NCBI GenBank assembly: GCA_905221615.1
Contig: CAJNDT010006024.1
Coordinates: 985,017-1,049,016, forward strand
From: Symbiodinium sp. CCMP2592
Lineage: Eukaryota; Sar; Dinophyceae; Suessiales; Symbiodiniaceae
Reading direction: 5' to 3'
DNA: 64,000 bases
Part shown: positions 12,450 through 25,682 of the stretch, in pieces
Position numbering within the stretch: position 1 is the first letter of the stretch
Layout of the letters: each line of letters begins with the position of its first letter
The notes under the pieces: model-generated
Seen by the model: only the letters and a program-made list of their open reading frames with translations
Told to the model about the DNA's origin: nothing
The model's database searches: none
Program-made: the position numbers and the translations under genes

Positions 12450-14550
12450 TTCGACTCATTTGCCTTCATGGTCTGCGAGACCTTGCGGCCTGGTAGGCAT
12501 GTGGAGGTTAAGGGCGTATCGTACACCACTTAGTACGTTCTGCCAAGATGTGAGACCCTCAAAACCCCCACGGATCATCCAAAACCTCATTCAGCGAAGT
12601 AATAATTTAATAATCAATAGACCCAATGGACAACAAGGGTACGAATCAGAAGAACGAGTTTTCACAAAGGGAGGGGCCTCGAAACAGATGTCGGGTCTGT
12701 TCCTTAGCACGCGAAGACGAGAAGGTCTTCCAGGACAGAGAGTAGAGACGCCCTGAGGTCGCCACCTTTCGCACGCCGTCCTTCGCAGTGGTCCTGGCAG
12801 GTGCACGCAACTATCCCCCTTACAGGAAGTTTTGGATGAACGCCCTACCCCTTTTGGTCGAGGGGTGATGCCCTCAGCATCAGGCATCGTCCCACACGCC
12901 AAGGGGACACTGTTCGAGTATTTGCAGCCACAAGGGCATTAGCTGAATGTGCTTTTGCCCTTAGTCTCGCTGCCGGTGCTGTGCGTGTGTGCGTGTTTGG
13001 TCGACCACCCCACCCCCCAATGCCCCGCCTCTCTGAGCCAGTGTCCCCAGCTTAGTACTTCGGTGAGAGATCATCGAGGGAAGAGCTTTGTTCCTGCGAT
13101 GTGGGCTGTCTTGCCAAGTGTCCAATTCCAACCCAAGCCGCCCGGCTTGGGGGGGCGGGCCCATGGAGGTTCGGGTGGCACATCCCTCCCCTAATCCCCG
13201 GCTCGGATCGAGGGGCCCGGAGCGTTGAACTCTGCACCGGAGCCCCGATGACGTATGCGGAGGGGCAAAGAAGGCGAGAGGGACCGTTTCCGTAGGCCGG
13301 AGAGCACCCCAGGTCGACACTCACTCACTCACTCACTTGGATGAACGCCCAACGAGGACATGGCAGAAAATGACAGCGGTCAACACTTCTTGAGATGCAA
13401 GTGCCGTGCCTACTGCACACGGTGATCCTTTAGTCGATAACCATCTAGCATTCCAGGCTTGTCACTTGTTGCCAGTAGCAATGATGTTAGAGTAGCACAT
13501 GTGTCGGAGCAGGCCTGCGGCTCGGCTCGCTTGGGGGCGTGAACGGACCTCGTGATGCGTTTTGCGTGCTATTGAGGATGATGAGGATGGGCTCCGTCAG
13601 GTTGCGACGAAACGTAGGTAATCGGTAGGGGATTCAGGCAACAATTTGCTGACAACCTTGTCCCTCTACACGCTGCACGAAGCATCCCTCTTCTTCAGCG
13701 GCTGGGTGCCTTACTGCTATACACATTCAACAGATCCATGCGCCGGGTGCCCGAAGCTTCGTATCGTAACATGTGCCACCCAAGACCCTCAGCAAATCCC
13801 AACTCCAGAAAGCAGAATCACGAAAGCAGCTACTCAAGATCCCTTACCCTGCATGTATCGGCCTGTTCACGGAAGATCGGCTGCTACCGAACACAAAATG
13901 CGAAGTGCAGGATTGAAGGATGCTGGGCTTTATTACACAAAGACCTCTCTTGGCATCACAAGTACAGCCGTGACGACATTCCTATTCTCCTGATTATTGT
14001 CACTTTTGAGAAGATGCTCTGATGATGATGGAATGATGCATAGGAGGATGGCGATGAGCAGGAAGATGATGGTGGCGATGGTGATACTGTTGGTGAGGGC
14101 TTTGAACGCTTGGGCTTGAGGGTCAGGGTACGAAAAATGCCAGGGTCTTATCTGGCGGAAGATACGGAATGCCTTTGTCCGATGAAGGCCGGCTGAGGCG
14201 AGGAGCCTGGCCACTGACAAAGATATCCCACCAGTTGCGACCACACCAGCATGCAACTCTCACCTTGCTGTTCTGACGAGAAGAGCGCACTGCAGAGCTC
14301 GGAAACATCAGGACATGGACGCGCCGCTCCGAAAACGAGGGGGGGGCTGTAGCAGGGCTTGGTTTGGGAAGCAACACTTGCTCGATTCCCCGGATTCTTC
14401 AGCCCGTTTCGTCTGAGGGGATGCCTTCGCACCAAGAGATCAACTATGGCTGAAAAGGGAGCCCGCGAAACAGCAGTTGGGCACGTCAAAGGTGTGCATG
14501 CTTGTGGCTGAGGCATTCTATGGCTTTGGAGGTACAAGAAGGTGGTCACA
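12450..14550. other. no gene recognised
   Basis: Mixed unique DNA. A short (ACTC)n stretch lies at 13318-13336. Overlapping open frames on both strands at 12950-13320 look like GC-driven chance frames, with no motif. Confidence 0.4.
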
Positions 14551-14650
14551 TAGGCGCCTAAAAAATCACCATGACTATCTTAAAGGGCTTATTACAGCAG
14601 AATGGGTCCCAAAACCACCCTATTCTATTCTAGTTATTACTAAGGGCCCC
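14551..14650. mobile_element. MITE-like element, family A, reverse orientation
   Basis: It begins taggcgcctaaaaaatcac and ends agttattactaagggcccc, with the internal signature reversed (gggtcccaaaaccaccctatt). The ends are diverged. Confidence 0.55.
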
Positions 14651-15587
14651 ACATTCAGCGACCAGGTCAGGCCGGGAGCAGAGAAACATCCACATCGGAC
14701 GAAGGGCACACTCAACAATCAAAATCAAAACCCCACCACCTCGGGCCCCAGCCTAGCCGACGATAGCCAACAGTAACCTTAAAGTCGATACGTCCGAGTC
14801 TAAGGAACCTGGTTTTTTACAGTGCCCAGATGCTTTCAGTCATCCCTCCGCCTTGAGCGTCGGTGCAGAGGCGCTGCCTGCCAAACTCCTTGGGACCTAT
14901 GCAGTCGCAGGCACTCCTCTCTGATGCACTTTAAAGGGCTGGTGCCCAGTTGTGGGTTCCATGCGCCGGGGGGTTGGTGACTGCAGCAGAGACTAGGGTT
15001 GGGAAGATCTAGTAAGCTATTGTAGGGGCCGTGATAAACAGGATTGTAGCAGGCAAACAAACCTCACCCCTGTCTTCGGGAAGCTGGTTTCACCAATTCT
15101 CAGCACTGTGCTCACAAATGGACCCCAAACCCTAAACAAATACTTGTGCAGGACCGAAAAAGGCTCTGAACTTTCACAACCAATCCTTCGTAGATCCTGA
15201 CCCTCCGCGGACCCAAATCAGAAATCCTCAATGCCATCCACCCTAAAGCCCGAAAACCTGAACCCTGAACTTTATAAGCATTAAAGCCCTGGAAGCCCTA
15301 AAACCTTAAGCCCTCCCCCCTAGCCCAAGCCAATCTGGCCTCCGGCTTCGTAAAGGTCATGGCAATGAAGGGCGGCAGCGAGCGCTTAGGGACTTCAGGT
15401 TGTGGGGTTTAGGTAGGACTCTAGTCTCGAGTTCTAGGGTTTGGGGCCTAGGGCCTCTGGGTAAGCTGCAGAGTTTAAACGGGCCGAGGGCCAGGGGTGT
15501 TGATGTCATATGCGAACTTCGGGTGGCGTCTCGAGAGCATGGCGTGGTGTTTGCAGGAGTTGTCAGACTTCGAGGCAGCATCTAATG

Positions 15588-15655
15588 TAGGGGCCTTAAC
15601 AAATTATCATAGGGGTTTCAGATATATCATACTATAATTAAAGCAAGGGGCTCCA
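15588..15655. mobile_element. MITE-like element, family A, 3'-truncated
   Basis: It has the intact left end taggggccttaacaaatta and the internal ggtttcagatatatcatact, but breaks off after aaagcaaggggctcc. No right terminal repeat follows. Confidence 0.6.
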
Positions 15656-15659
15656 CGGA

Positions 15660-18220
15660 CTGGCCACTTAATGCTTGTCGATTGCTGGTGGTGGGCTTTA
15701 AGCAGCTAAAACAAAACATGACATACTACACCTAGTATTATAGTGTAACGTGCTACAGCGAAACTACAGCATAGTAGAGCGCCTTATAATGGATTCTGAT
15801 ATACTATAACATTTTCAAGCGGAGCCGTGTGCCTGCGAAGGGACAGAAGGCTTTCGTGTGACTGGGGGTAGGAGATGGAAGGGCTTAAAGCTTAGGGTTT
15901 CCGGTTTAAGCTTTGGGGCTTCAGGTTTAGGGTGTAGGGCTTGCGGTTAAGGGCTTAGGGCTTAGGGTTTAGGGTTTTGGGTTTTGGGGTTTAGGGTTTA
16001 GATGAGCATCGCTGGGACATCAACTGGGCTTACTACCGAAACCGCCTACTCTAGTTGCACGAAGATGGTTCAAAACTGGTCCTGGCGAGCGCCTCACTTC
16101 ACTGAGAACATCCGAACCGACCTCGGCGGGACTTCCGGACATCCAGACAACCTGGACCCCGAAGCAGTTGACAGTAGTCACAGTAATCGGGATAACGAAT
16201 AAGTAAACACTCATCTAAGCTTTTTGTATAAATATGTAAGCCCGGACCCTCACACCCGGACGCTGAACCCACAAGGAGGCTGTCGACAAGAAACATGATG
16301 AGACCTCTCCCGAAGTCCTTCACCTGCCCCCAGCCATTACACTTTCATCATAGGCTTTGGTTTAGGGTTTACGCTTTCGGGGTTCAGGGTTTGGGATTTT
16401 TCGGAAGGCCCTTTTACACCTGCTACGCCGTAGAGTTGGGAGACCGTGTAGATCGGGCCATTGGCAACTTTAGTTTTTTTTTAGGTTTAGGGTTTAGGGT
16501 CTTTTGTTATTGTTTCGAGGCTCTTTTCCGTCTGCACGTGGGAGGGTTTAGGGTTTAGGGTTTGTCACATGCATAACCGCCTGGAGCTCGGGACATAAAC
16601 AGGAACCAAGGCCCCGCACAATGTGGGCAATTGCTGGTTTAGGGTTTATATAGGGCATGATCACTCTACTGCTGTCCTGCCTCAGCTCCTTAAAGCAAAA
16701 ACTGCGGCCGTGAGCCATTGTGCTGGTATCAGTACCCAAAGACTCCCATATCCCTTGATTGAGGAATATACCTTAAGTCATATTAGGGATCCCACTATCA
16801 TTTAAGCTGTATTCCTTGATTAAGGCTCCCCTCAACCCGAAACCTTCAAGAGGAGGTGCTGAGAGCCCTGCGTCCAGCAGCAATCTCAGATCTACACCAA
16901 AGATGGGGCGTGCAGACTGCAGCAAGATGGGAGTAGTTATGTTATGCATATACATAAACATATACATATACATATGCACACACGCACAAACATATGCATA
17001 TCCATACAGAATGTACTTGCTGGCATCGCCTTTTCATCTGTATGTTTGGGTGTGTGGGCCCTCATGTGTACTTGTGGGTCAGTGAGTCTCTATGTGGGTC
17101 ATGCTTTTGCCTATTGCTCAGGCAAGTTTGCGAAGGTTGTTACCATTTGAGTTTGTTACCAGTATCACTGCAACTACCAGTCTTGGTAATTGTGATACTC
17201 AGTCCGCATTCGATGCTTCGGCGGATAGCTATGGGGTTTAGGCCTCAGACTTAAGTTGCTTTTTGAGCGGGTCGTGTTGGGTGTAAGGCGTAGGTTGTAG
17301 GGTATGTAGGGTTCAGGGTGGGTTTAGGGCTTTCGGGTTTGGGGTGGCTTACCTCCTTAACTCTTTCAAGACTTGCATCGCAATGCAATACCCTTGGTTG
17401 ACAATTTATGCGCGCGTATGGGGCTGTGCACCTCCTGTCCGTGCAAAAACCACTCTAAGAACAGCTTCCAGGCCTGCATCAGGCATGTCATCACAACGAT
17501 CCAGTTGGCTTCGCCGAGGCTGCACAGGGATGCAAATGGAACGGCAGACCGTGACTTTGGAAGCTCCGTGAATGAAGCCTAGCAGGAGCTTTGCAACCGC
17601 GGTAAACCGTGGAAAACCCACCTGCAGAATTGCATCCTGAAGCTTTCGCCCACATTCCCACAGAGCTGATTTAGTAAACGCAGGCATCCCTACACGAGTG
17701 TGCTTCGTGCCTTTGCATGCCATGGAGCCCTTATCCGAAAACCCGTGCTGAGCCTTCTCCTACCTACCTCAATATACTCCTCGCCTGAAGCCTTGTACAG
17801 TGCCGTGCAGCAGATCCAAGGGTTCGGGACCGCTTCTGTTGCAGCAAATGCCAAGCCTGTGCATGACATCGGGATACTTCTGGCTGAGGACGTGCGGAAT
17901 CAACACTTCGATCTCAGCGGAGGTGTACCTGTTGCTGTTGATGTAAGCGCAGGATTTAACTTCAAGGGGTGAGATGGGTTAGGAGCCAGGAAGGACGTGG
18001 GCTGTTGGAAATGCGGGCTTAGAATCTTGGAAATGAGATGCAGTCCGGTGTGCATGCAGGGTCTCGGGCACAGAGTGTTTCCACAAGTTTCGGGCTTGGA
18101 TAAATCGGAGGCCCTAGCCCTAGCCATAGCTGCAGAGCGAAGCCCTGAATCGGGTAAAGCCAAAAAGCGTCCACTGTCACAGAGCCATGAGATCAGCCCA
18201 GGGGATGTAACCTGCAATTC
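15660..18220. other. no gene recognised; telomere-like stretches
   Basis: TTTAGGG-type words are dense at 15885-16000, 16350-16400 and 16480-16560. An AT/CA-rich simple stretch (catatacatatacatatgcac) lies near 16945-17010. No coding evidence. Confidence 0.4.
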
Positions 18221-18227
18221 TTGTTTA

Positions 18228-18308
18228 TAGGGGTCATAATGATTGGAATATGGTTTTGGTGCCCATTGTACCCAATTATAATAAGGAGCCCCCCAAAATA
18301 GGGCCCCT
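18228..18308. mobile_element. MITE-like element, family A, right end shortened
   Basis: It runs from taggggtcataatgatt to ccccaaaatagggcccct. The usual ~18 bases between the AAAATAG signature and the right repeat are missing. Confidence 0.65.
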
Positions 18309-18489
18309 CTGTTGTATATAGACCGCTCCAATATTGTTTATAGCCCGCTCTCGTCCGGCGAGGTGAAGAGGCACATTGACCTCACGGTGGCACTTGCAGC
18401 CCCGCATTCTACGGTCACGGCGGGTCACTGCGGGTGGAAACACCCAGCCCTCGAGGACTAATGGCGTTGGTGTCCTATCCTGAATCATC

Positions 18490-18571
18490 AGAATAGGGTT
18501 TTGGGAGATATTTTTCCTTTGTTTATAATAAGGAACCCCCAGAATAGTATAGGTAATTATTTAGGCCCCTA
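18490..18571. mobile_element. MITE-like element, family A, left end lost
   Basis: It starts within the family at gaatagggttttggg and ends with the complete right side aggtaattatttaggcccct. It lies only ~180 bases from the preceding copy. Confidence 0.7.
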
Positions 18572-19617
18572 GAGCAATGCAAACATCCAACCAATAGTTC
18601 CCCAATTCCATGCACCCCTCGGGCTCGAGCCCGAGTCTAAATCTCAACAAGTCATCGGGGCTCAACATCCAAGCTGCAGGGCAGCGGGCCTCTTAAAATC
18701 CCCAAATCTATGCAAATCACCATCTTCACCAACTACAAACTGCAAAATCCGGTGGTTGCTTGCCGTAAGTCCGACTGGGCAGCTTGCATAGCTTAGCACT
18801 GGTTCCTCCACTTCTTTGGCGATCGGAACTGGAATGCCGGGCTAGGAAAAATGCTCTGCCAGGAGCCTCCAGCAGGCTTTCTGCTCATGCCAAACAAGCC
18901 ATCCGCAAGTCCGGATGCAGGACTTACAACAACGGGACAGAAAGACGGTCTTTCCCCGGCATCCTGGCAGTGCGCATATGGGGTTGATCAGACGCAGAAG
19001 AGGTCTCTTGTCGAAGCAACTCCTTTGCGTTGCTCATGTGCTGGCGATGTTCCACAATTCCCTCCGAAGCCTGTGACGCTACCGCTTACTGCCCTGCTGT
19101 GGTGGAGATAGCTGTGATGCAGCGCCCTAAGGGCCAAAACGCTCCTTTGCCGGCATCATCTGCAAAAATAACAAGGCATCCCTTACCAAACCCCTTCACT
19201 CCATGAACCCCTCGATTATCTGAGGTGCCGTGGGCAAGCAAGACTCAGAAGACCTCTGCCAGTCATCGCAAAGCATCACTCAAGGCCTCGTCCAAGGCTC
19301 GAGCTCCAACCTTTAGATTCTACATACAGTAGAATATAGAGTTTAGAGAAGCCTGAACATTCGGTGATAGTATATTCTTAATGAAGTACCTGGACAAGAA
19401 TAGTACCCTAGAACCTATTCTGTCTTCTGACCCCTACGTTAGACTTGATTTTATGGCTGAAGGGTTTAGCGCCGTATGGCCTGGGCCTACCTGGACCATG
19501 AGCCTTGTGGGTAATTGATGTCAAGCAGGCACCTTCTTCCACCAAGGCATGACAATGATTCAGCAACCCACCACCCTAAGCTTTGAACATTGTCTCCTCC
19601 TTGCGGTACTGGTAATA
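18572..19617. other. no gene recognised
   Basis: Mixed unique DNA between two MITE copies. No coding or repeat signal that I can support. Confidence 0.4.
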
Positions 19618-19716
19618 TAGGGGCCTTAATAATTACAATAGGGTTTTGGGGCGCATTACACTACAAATATAATAAGGAACCCTCACCATAATGTTGGTAA
19701 TTATTTAGGCCCCCTT
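19618..19716. mobile_element. MITE-like element, family A, near full length
   Basis: Probably the best-preserved copy: taggggccttaataatta at the left, gggttttggggcgcatta, then aataaggaaccctcaccata, and tggtaattatttaggcccc at the right. It shows ~16 bp terminal inverted repeats and a ~100 bp length with no coding capacity. Confidence 0.85.
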
Positions 19717-20540
19717 AGTATGCAGTTTCATTGAAAGCCCGAGGTCCCTGACTTCGCTGTTCCCTGCTCCTGGCCTTCAGCCCGCAGCAGCTTCTCCTCG
19801 AGTTAGGGGTCGCTCTCGTTGTGGTGCACAGCCTGAAACATCACTTCGAGTAGGCTTCAAGCGCTTCGTGCTTGAAAGGTTTGGGTGTTTTTGAGCACAT
19901 TCTTTCCACCCTTGCAGTTAAGGTCCGGTTTGGGGGGTTTATAAGGCTTAGGGTTTTGGGGGGTTTTGCGCTTCAAGGGTCTAAGTTAGTCGCTTCGGCG
20001 ATTCAGCTGTGAAGGCAACGACGGCGGGATTCCGTCGACCACTGAGCTTTAGGAACATGAGGGCATGAATGATGTTCTCCCGCGCGGAACGATTTTTCTG
20101 AGACCCAAATTTAATGAAAGACTTACGATGGTGACTGCCGCGATTGCGAGTAACTGCTAGTACGGCAGACTGATATGACGGAAGACATAAAATGCGATTG
20201 TACACTGAAGCTACTCCGTTTTCTAACTTTAGGGATTAAGGAATGCATGTCAGGCACAATGCAGCGATGCCACAAAAGAGGTGCCGTGCTGTGACTTGCC
20301 AGCTGCGTATGATCTGTGAAGCTCTCTCTCTGTGCTGAGATCCGGGCGATGCAAAGCATACATGACACCATCATCAAGGCCTCAATCAGACGGCTCCGAA
20401 ATCAATGCCAACTCTGGTCCCAAAAGCACACCACAGCGTAAACCAACACAAACCTTAAACAAAAACCTCGTCGACCCCCAAGACAGGAGTATGGGGAGGG
20501 GGTGCATGTCGCTGACAGAATATTGGTTGCGGAATACTAC

Positions 20541-20618
20541 AGGGGCCTGAAGAATTGCCTATACTATTTTGGGGGTTCCTTACTATAATTTACCGGGTTC
20601 TAATTATTAAGGCCCCTA
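20541..20618. mobile_element. MITE-like element, family A, reverse orientation
   Basis: It runs from aggggcctgaagaattgcc, through tactattttgggggttcctt (the family signature reversed), to ctaattattaaggccccta. Confidence 0.8.
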
Positions 20619-20976
20619 TATTACACACAGAACATGTCGTCTTGCATTGCGAGTTGTAGGCCGCTTGCGTCCACCCCGGGGAAGGCGCGGAAGCGCCACT
20701 GTCCGCCTCGGCGACAGCAAAAAGCAACTCGATTCATTTTAGGGCGGTTTGGGCTTGGGGTCCAGGCTGTACGGTTCAGGGTGCAGGGTTTGAGTTTTAA
20801 TTCTAAGTTTGTGTGGAGTTTTAATCTTCGGCTAACTGCGGGAACTCAGAAGACTTCGCTCTCGAGCGTCGTCTCCTCCAAAGCCCAAAAGAGAAGCCTC
20901 AGATACCCTAGAAGTGCCTCAATGAACCCACTCGCAACCCTGCAAAGGATCCCTCAAAGAAACCCTCAAGCGACGA

Positions 20977-21105
20977 TAGATCCCTTAAAGGATCCCTGAT
21001 AGATCCCTTAAAGGATCCCTTATAGATCCCTTAAATGGATCCCTTAAATGGATCCCTTTCGGGATCCCTTATCGGATCCCTTATAGATCCCTTAAAGGAT
21101 CCCCT
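20977..21105. repeat. ~23 bp tandem array, atagatcccttaaaggatcc
   Basis: Five or six units of atagatcccttaaaggatcc plus ct(g/t). The unit is itself partly palindromic (GGATCC and TTAA cores). The array degenerates into ggatcccttatcggatccc at its right side. Confidence 0.9.
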
Positions 21106-21194
21106 GAGGGCTCCCCTTCGCTAAAGCTCAGGGAGCGGCTGAAGAGATCCTTCCCGCCCTGTCCAGAGAAGCTTGGAGGGGCTTGAAGCCCAAC

Positions 21195-21290
21195 TACAGT
21201 TAGGGCTTAGGGTTTAGGGCTTAGGGTTTAGGGTTAGGGTTTGGGGTTTAGGGTTTGGGGTTTAGGGTTTAGGGTTTGGGGCTCAGGGTT
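21195..21290. repeat. TTTAGGG-type telomere-like tract
   Basis: About a dozen gggtttaggg / gggcttaggg / gggtttgggg words in one orientation. This is one of the less degenerate interstitial stretches in the window. Confidence 0.8.
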
Positions 21291-21708
21291 GAGGACGAAG
21301 CTAGAAGTGCTCATCTGGGAAGCCTTAAACTGCAACCATACATGAAGCATGCGAGGGAAGAAGCAGGTCCGGCGATGCTTGCAGGCTGAGGGAGCTTCAG
21401 AGTTCAGCGCACAATGCAGGGAGCTTCGAAGTTCGAAAAGCCATGATGTATCAAAGTATACGGGCTCGGTTTCCTGGATCCTGCCATCTGGGCTCTACCT
21501 GCTTTAAAGCTGCATAATCTAGCTGTAGAGGCGCTGGAGTCGGCACAGCCATAAAGGCCACAGCTATCGATGTCCTTCCATAAAGGCCGCAGCTATCGAT
21601 GTCCTTCCAAGGCCCAGCTGTCCACTAAAGGCTCAAATGCCATCAACCCTTGCAGAAGCAGAAACTCGCGAACCGAGGGCAGAAAGGACCTGGGAGGTTC
21701 CGAGATCA

Positions 21709-21787
21709 GGGGACCCTAATATAGTACCCTAAATAGTAGGATCGCTATTACAAGGACCAAGGTACCCCCAATTTTCGGAAACCCCCA
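21709..21787. mobile_element. MITE-like element, family D, inverted relative to 6297-6398
   Basis: It runs from ggggaccctaatatagtacc to aattttcggaaacccc. Its reverse complement matches the inner half and right end of the 6297-6398 copy. Confidence 0.7.
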
Positions 21788-22052
21788 CCTGAAGTAAGAA
21801 ACTTCTGAAAACAGCCTGCACCTTTCCATGCCCGCAGCCCGATCTCCCAATCCGATCCATAAAGCCAGAAACGAAGCCCTAAACCTAGACCCGAAACCTG
21901 GAAACCTAGGTATCATAAAAGAATGGAGAGTTAGAACACATATGAAACAAGATACTATATTTCTAACAGGGAGCGCCAAAAATGGTAAGGCCCCTATATC
22001 AGAGTACCCTGTAGATCCCTTGCAGGAACCCTTCTAGACCCCTTGACAAAAT

Positions 22053-22102
22053 GGGAGTTTCCGAAAATTAGGGTACCTTATTCCCCTATTTTCGGAAACC
22101 CC
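22053..22102. mobile_element. MITE-like element, family D, internally deleted
   Basis: Only the two terminal repeats remain, nearly back to back: gggagtttccgaaaattagg and cccctattttcggaaacccc. Confidence 0.7.
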
Positions 22103-22213
22103 TAAATTCTCTTTGGGCACCCCATCCACCGGACCTCGGCGAGGCAGATGTCCTGCTTCACCTGAGGACCGGCAGCCTGGTTCTTCGGATCCTTGGCTCC
22201 AGCGTCGGGTAAA

Positions 22214-22378
22214 AAAAGGGGCCTTAAGAAGTTGAATGGGGTTCCTATTAAAGGGTCTAGAAGGGGTTGCTATGAGGGATCTATTGGGATACTATGATAT
22301 AGGGTCCTTGACCTATAACTTTTCTTTTTTTTGGGTTGGGGGGGGGTCCTTATTATAATTGTAGTAGAATGGGCCCCC
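22214..22378. mobile_element. possible family A relative, enlarged
   Basis: The left end aaaggggccttaagaagttg and the right side ataattgtagtagaatgggc resemble family A. The interior is longer and carries runs of T and G. Weak assignment. Confidence 0.35.
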
Positions 22379-23568
22379 AAACCCTATTAGCACGCCGGCG
22401 GCTTGGGATTCTACCTTTCATCGACTCAGGGATGCTTGCTATGTGATTTTCTAGCTACGATGATTGTGTGGGTGGGACCCTTATTTTGACAACCACCCAT
22501 GTACTAGACAAACTATACTGTACACCATACGGGCTGAAGTCAGGGGCTTCCATGGGGTTGCGGAGCTTCGATGGGACTTGCTGCTTCGTCTGCTACACTC
22601 CCTGCAGATTGGCGTGTATGGCTGATGCGCAGACTTCAATCCTGCATCTAGGTGCGTACAGTATCGAGCTTTTCGATCTTATATAGTAGAATCTAGTAGA
22701 AGAAGTTCTGATACCAAAAGTATATATAAGATGACAGAATGTAACATAATGGTGTCTTAGGCTCTGGCCTCAGAAGCTGAGGTTGACGTTGAACAAGCTC
22801 AGGGCGGAAATTTGGCACAAAAGTAGGCACCCGGCCGTCACCAACGGGTTTGCAACGATTCGGCGCTGGTGCCGGAATCGTCCAGAGTCTGTCGGCACAG
22901 GTTGAGATGATGGCATCATGAAAGCTTGTCTTTGACACGGCTGGCTCTCGCCAAAAAAACATATCGCTGGATGGGTAGGCCAACATTGTTCCGAGCCCAG
23001 TCCCTCATCCTCCACGTGACCATCACGGAAACTTGAAGCACAAGTCTTGTACGAGGGAAGCCCGCCTATCCAGAAGACGAAGAGGCCTCGCCCTGCCGGT
23101 AGCATGCCAGTGTCTTCCGGCGCGGCTCTCTCGTTTTCAAAGCACGACTACAGCAGATGTGAGAGTGGAGCCACTGCCCACAGCTGTGGACCATGCGGAC
23201 AAGTTGATGGTGTCCCATGCATGGTTTGGGTGCACTGTAAATGTGTTGTAAAAAGCACGTGTGCAAAGAAAGCGGCTTGTGTGTTGGCAAGACACGGCAG
23301 CCAATGCCTCAAAGCCCCAGCCAACCAAATGCTAGCGATATCGGCCATGACAAGAATGGGTTGCTGGTGCCACACGGGCCGCTAACCAAGACCGCTGAAA
23401 ATTGAATTCAGTAGCAGCCTAACTGTAAGTGAACATCCAGGTGCTGACATATTTCCAACCATATTTACACACGATCGCAAGCCCCTCTCGTCACAGGTTA
23501 CCACCGACGAGCTAGCTTCGACTTCCACACTTCAATGCCATCAGACCGCCTTCCCCACAGGCTGCATT

Positions 23569-23630
23569 GTAGTTCCTTTTTGGGGGTTACCTTATAGGGT
23601 TCTAAATATGAACCCCAAAAAGGAACTACT
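23569..23630. mobile_element. hairpin element, family B
   Basis: Left arm gtagttcctttttgggggtt, loop of ~20 bases, right arm gaaccccaaaaaggaactac: a near-perfect inverted repeat. The same arms occur at 26430-26512. Confidence 0.8.
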
Positions 23631-25289
23631 ATGGAGCCTCTAGGTACCCATAAAGACCCTAAACACCTCTCTCGCACCCAGGTGCCTTGGTGCTTCAGGA
23701 GGAAGTCATGGCGCTGCGTCAGGTGAAGCTCGGCAAAAACCTCACCTCAGCTCCCGACGGCTCCGAAGGCAGATCTTAAAGGGCAGCTACTGTAGTGCAA
23801 CAGGAGGGAGTGGGCTGGGCGAAAGAGTGGATACGATCTGTCATGCTTTCCCGCATGTTCCGCGAAAGACTTGTTGCCCTGAACACTGGATCCCCGGACC
23901 CCAAAATCGTACACCTTGTAAGCTGCAGAGCAGTTCTGCAGCGAACCCTTCGCCGTCTGGAAAGTATGTGGGGGCACGGAGGAAACCACAAAGCTTGCTT
24001 CAGACTTTGAACCAATGGCTGAACATCATGGGATCCCTGTGGTTCGAGTGGTTCTTTCACGCCCCGGCGCCGGCAGGGTAGCAGACTTCGAAGGTGGACT
24101 GCCCCCTGCGAGGTATAAGCGGTTGCCCATCTCGTTTGGCTTGTTACCAAAGCGCATCGGCAAAGAGATAGCGGGATTCGAGGGTTATACTTACTACGGC
24201 GATTTCGTGGTGGGAGCGCCTTGATTGGGTGCTTTCGTTCGGGGTGTGCTGTTCCCCGGCCCATCAAGGCCCATCCTTCAATTCTAAGGATACACATGCA
24301 CTTTTTGCATGTATGCTCGACAGCATGTGTTTATGCTTGTCTGCATGTATGCGTGCTTGTATCCTTCTCTGTTGACATATCTGCATGATCTTTCTATTCA
24401 AGCATGTTCCGAAAGCATGAACCAAAGTGCATACAAGCACATTCACATTCGTCTCATTTCATTTTTGCTCTCACTTCCTGCGCGTATGACTGTTTATCTG
24501 CCGGTCTCTGTCCATCTCTCTCTAGTTGTCCGTATGCACGCATGTGCCTAGGCATGCATGAAATGTGTAATTAATCTTTGTACATAGACCGCGCACTGCC
24601 CCCCCCCTGCCGACCAATCTTTATTGTGTGGCTTGCGGTACCCTGCATAGACAGCTGTTCTGCTGTGTGTGAGGGTCAGACATTTGCCATCCCGCAAAAG
24701 GTGTGAGAGAAGAAGCATTGTCAAGCATAAAATCTGGAGATCAAAGATGTTTGCTGTACTACGCATTAGTGCCGCTTGGGTCTGGCAGCCTGTTGCAGAT
24801 ATCCCGCATGTAAAGACCCTATAGTACGGAGTCAAGCTTCCTTCTCACAGGCGTGGATGTCAGCATCCTGAACCCAAAACTTTGAGTTTATCGCACCTGA
24901 CGCTGTCTTACAAAGCAAACAACGGACCACTGCCGTTGCAGCGTTGCCTCAACTTCCGTCTCACACGCACCTTCTCATTCAGTTCTTGGTCCTGCAGGCC
25001 ACGACGGCTCTAATCTGGGAGCCTTAAGACCCAGAACCCGGTTTCGGGGTATATTACACCGCAGACATGCGCAAGAGTGCAACAAATATAGGGACTGCAG
25101 GCAACATGAAAAATGTGGCTCAGTTTACGTAGATCCGGGAAAGACTACGATTAATCAGTGTCGACCCCTGCGTTGCCCTACATAACTCCAAGGCACCGCG
25201 ACCGCGACTTACTGGTCACCGACAAGGCCCGCAGAGTCCTGCCAGATGCTGAAGACCTCAGATGCTTGCCGGTGCATGCACTTCGGTGC

Positions 25290-25410
25290 AGGAACCCTTA
25301 TCGAACTTGTATGGGGAACCCTTACAGGGAACCTTGTAGGAACCCGTTTAAGGAGCCCTTACGCGAACCCATATAGGAACCCTTCCAAGAACCTTTATAG
25401 GAACGCTTAT
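25290..25410. repeat. degenerate array of ggaaccctt words
   Basis: Units of ~15-17 bases of the type aggaaccctt-nnn-aggaaccctt. The same vocabulary recurs at 43010-43340. Translations of it (REP, RNP strings) are not real genes. Confidence 0.7.
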
Positions 25411-25587
25411 GGTTTAAGTTCGAAGTCCAGGGATTGGCGACCCAAAACCGACTGAATAGTCCATCCTTGCTGAGAACTTCCTGATTCATCGGTAGCCCAA
25501 AGCGGTTTCCCTAGACCCCAACACCTTAAGGCCCTAAACCCCACACCAAACAAAAAGCAACTGGACGCCGATTGAAACCTTGTGGTA

Positions 25588-25682
25588 TCGGGGCCTTAGA
25601 GTAGGGTTCTATTGGGGGCATACGAATATCACACCATAGCAAGGAACCCTAAGGAAGAATATTGGTAATTGTTTCTGACCCT
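25588..25682. mobile_element. MITE-like element, family A, diverged right end
   Basis: It runs from tcggggccttagagtaggg, via caaggaaccctaaggaagaa, to attggtaattgtttctgacc. Confidence 0.65.

Larger units (their letters stand above)
22379..25585. other. no gene recognised
   Basis: Mixed unique DNA, apart from a hairpin element at 23569-23630. Overlapping open frames on both strands at 23030-23390 and 23780-24300 show no recognisable motif. I cannot exclude small exons. Confidence 0.35.

Noticed and set aside
25290..25410. Proline/arginine-rich peptide (REP/RNP strings)
   Set aside because: Translation of the degenerate ggaaccctt array.
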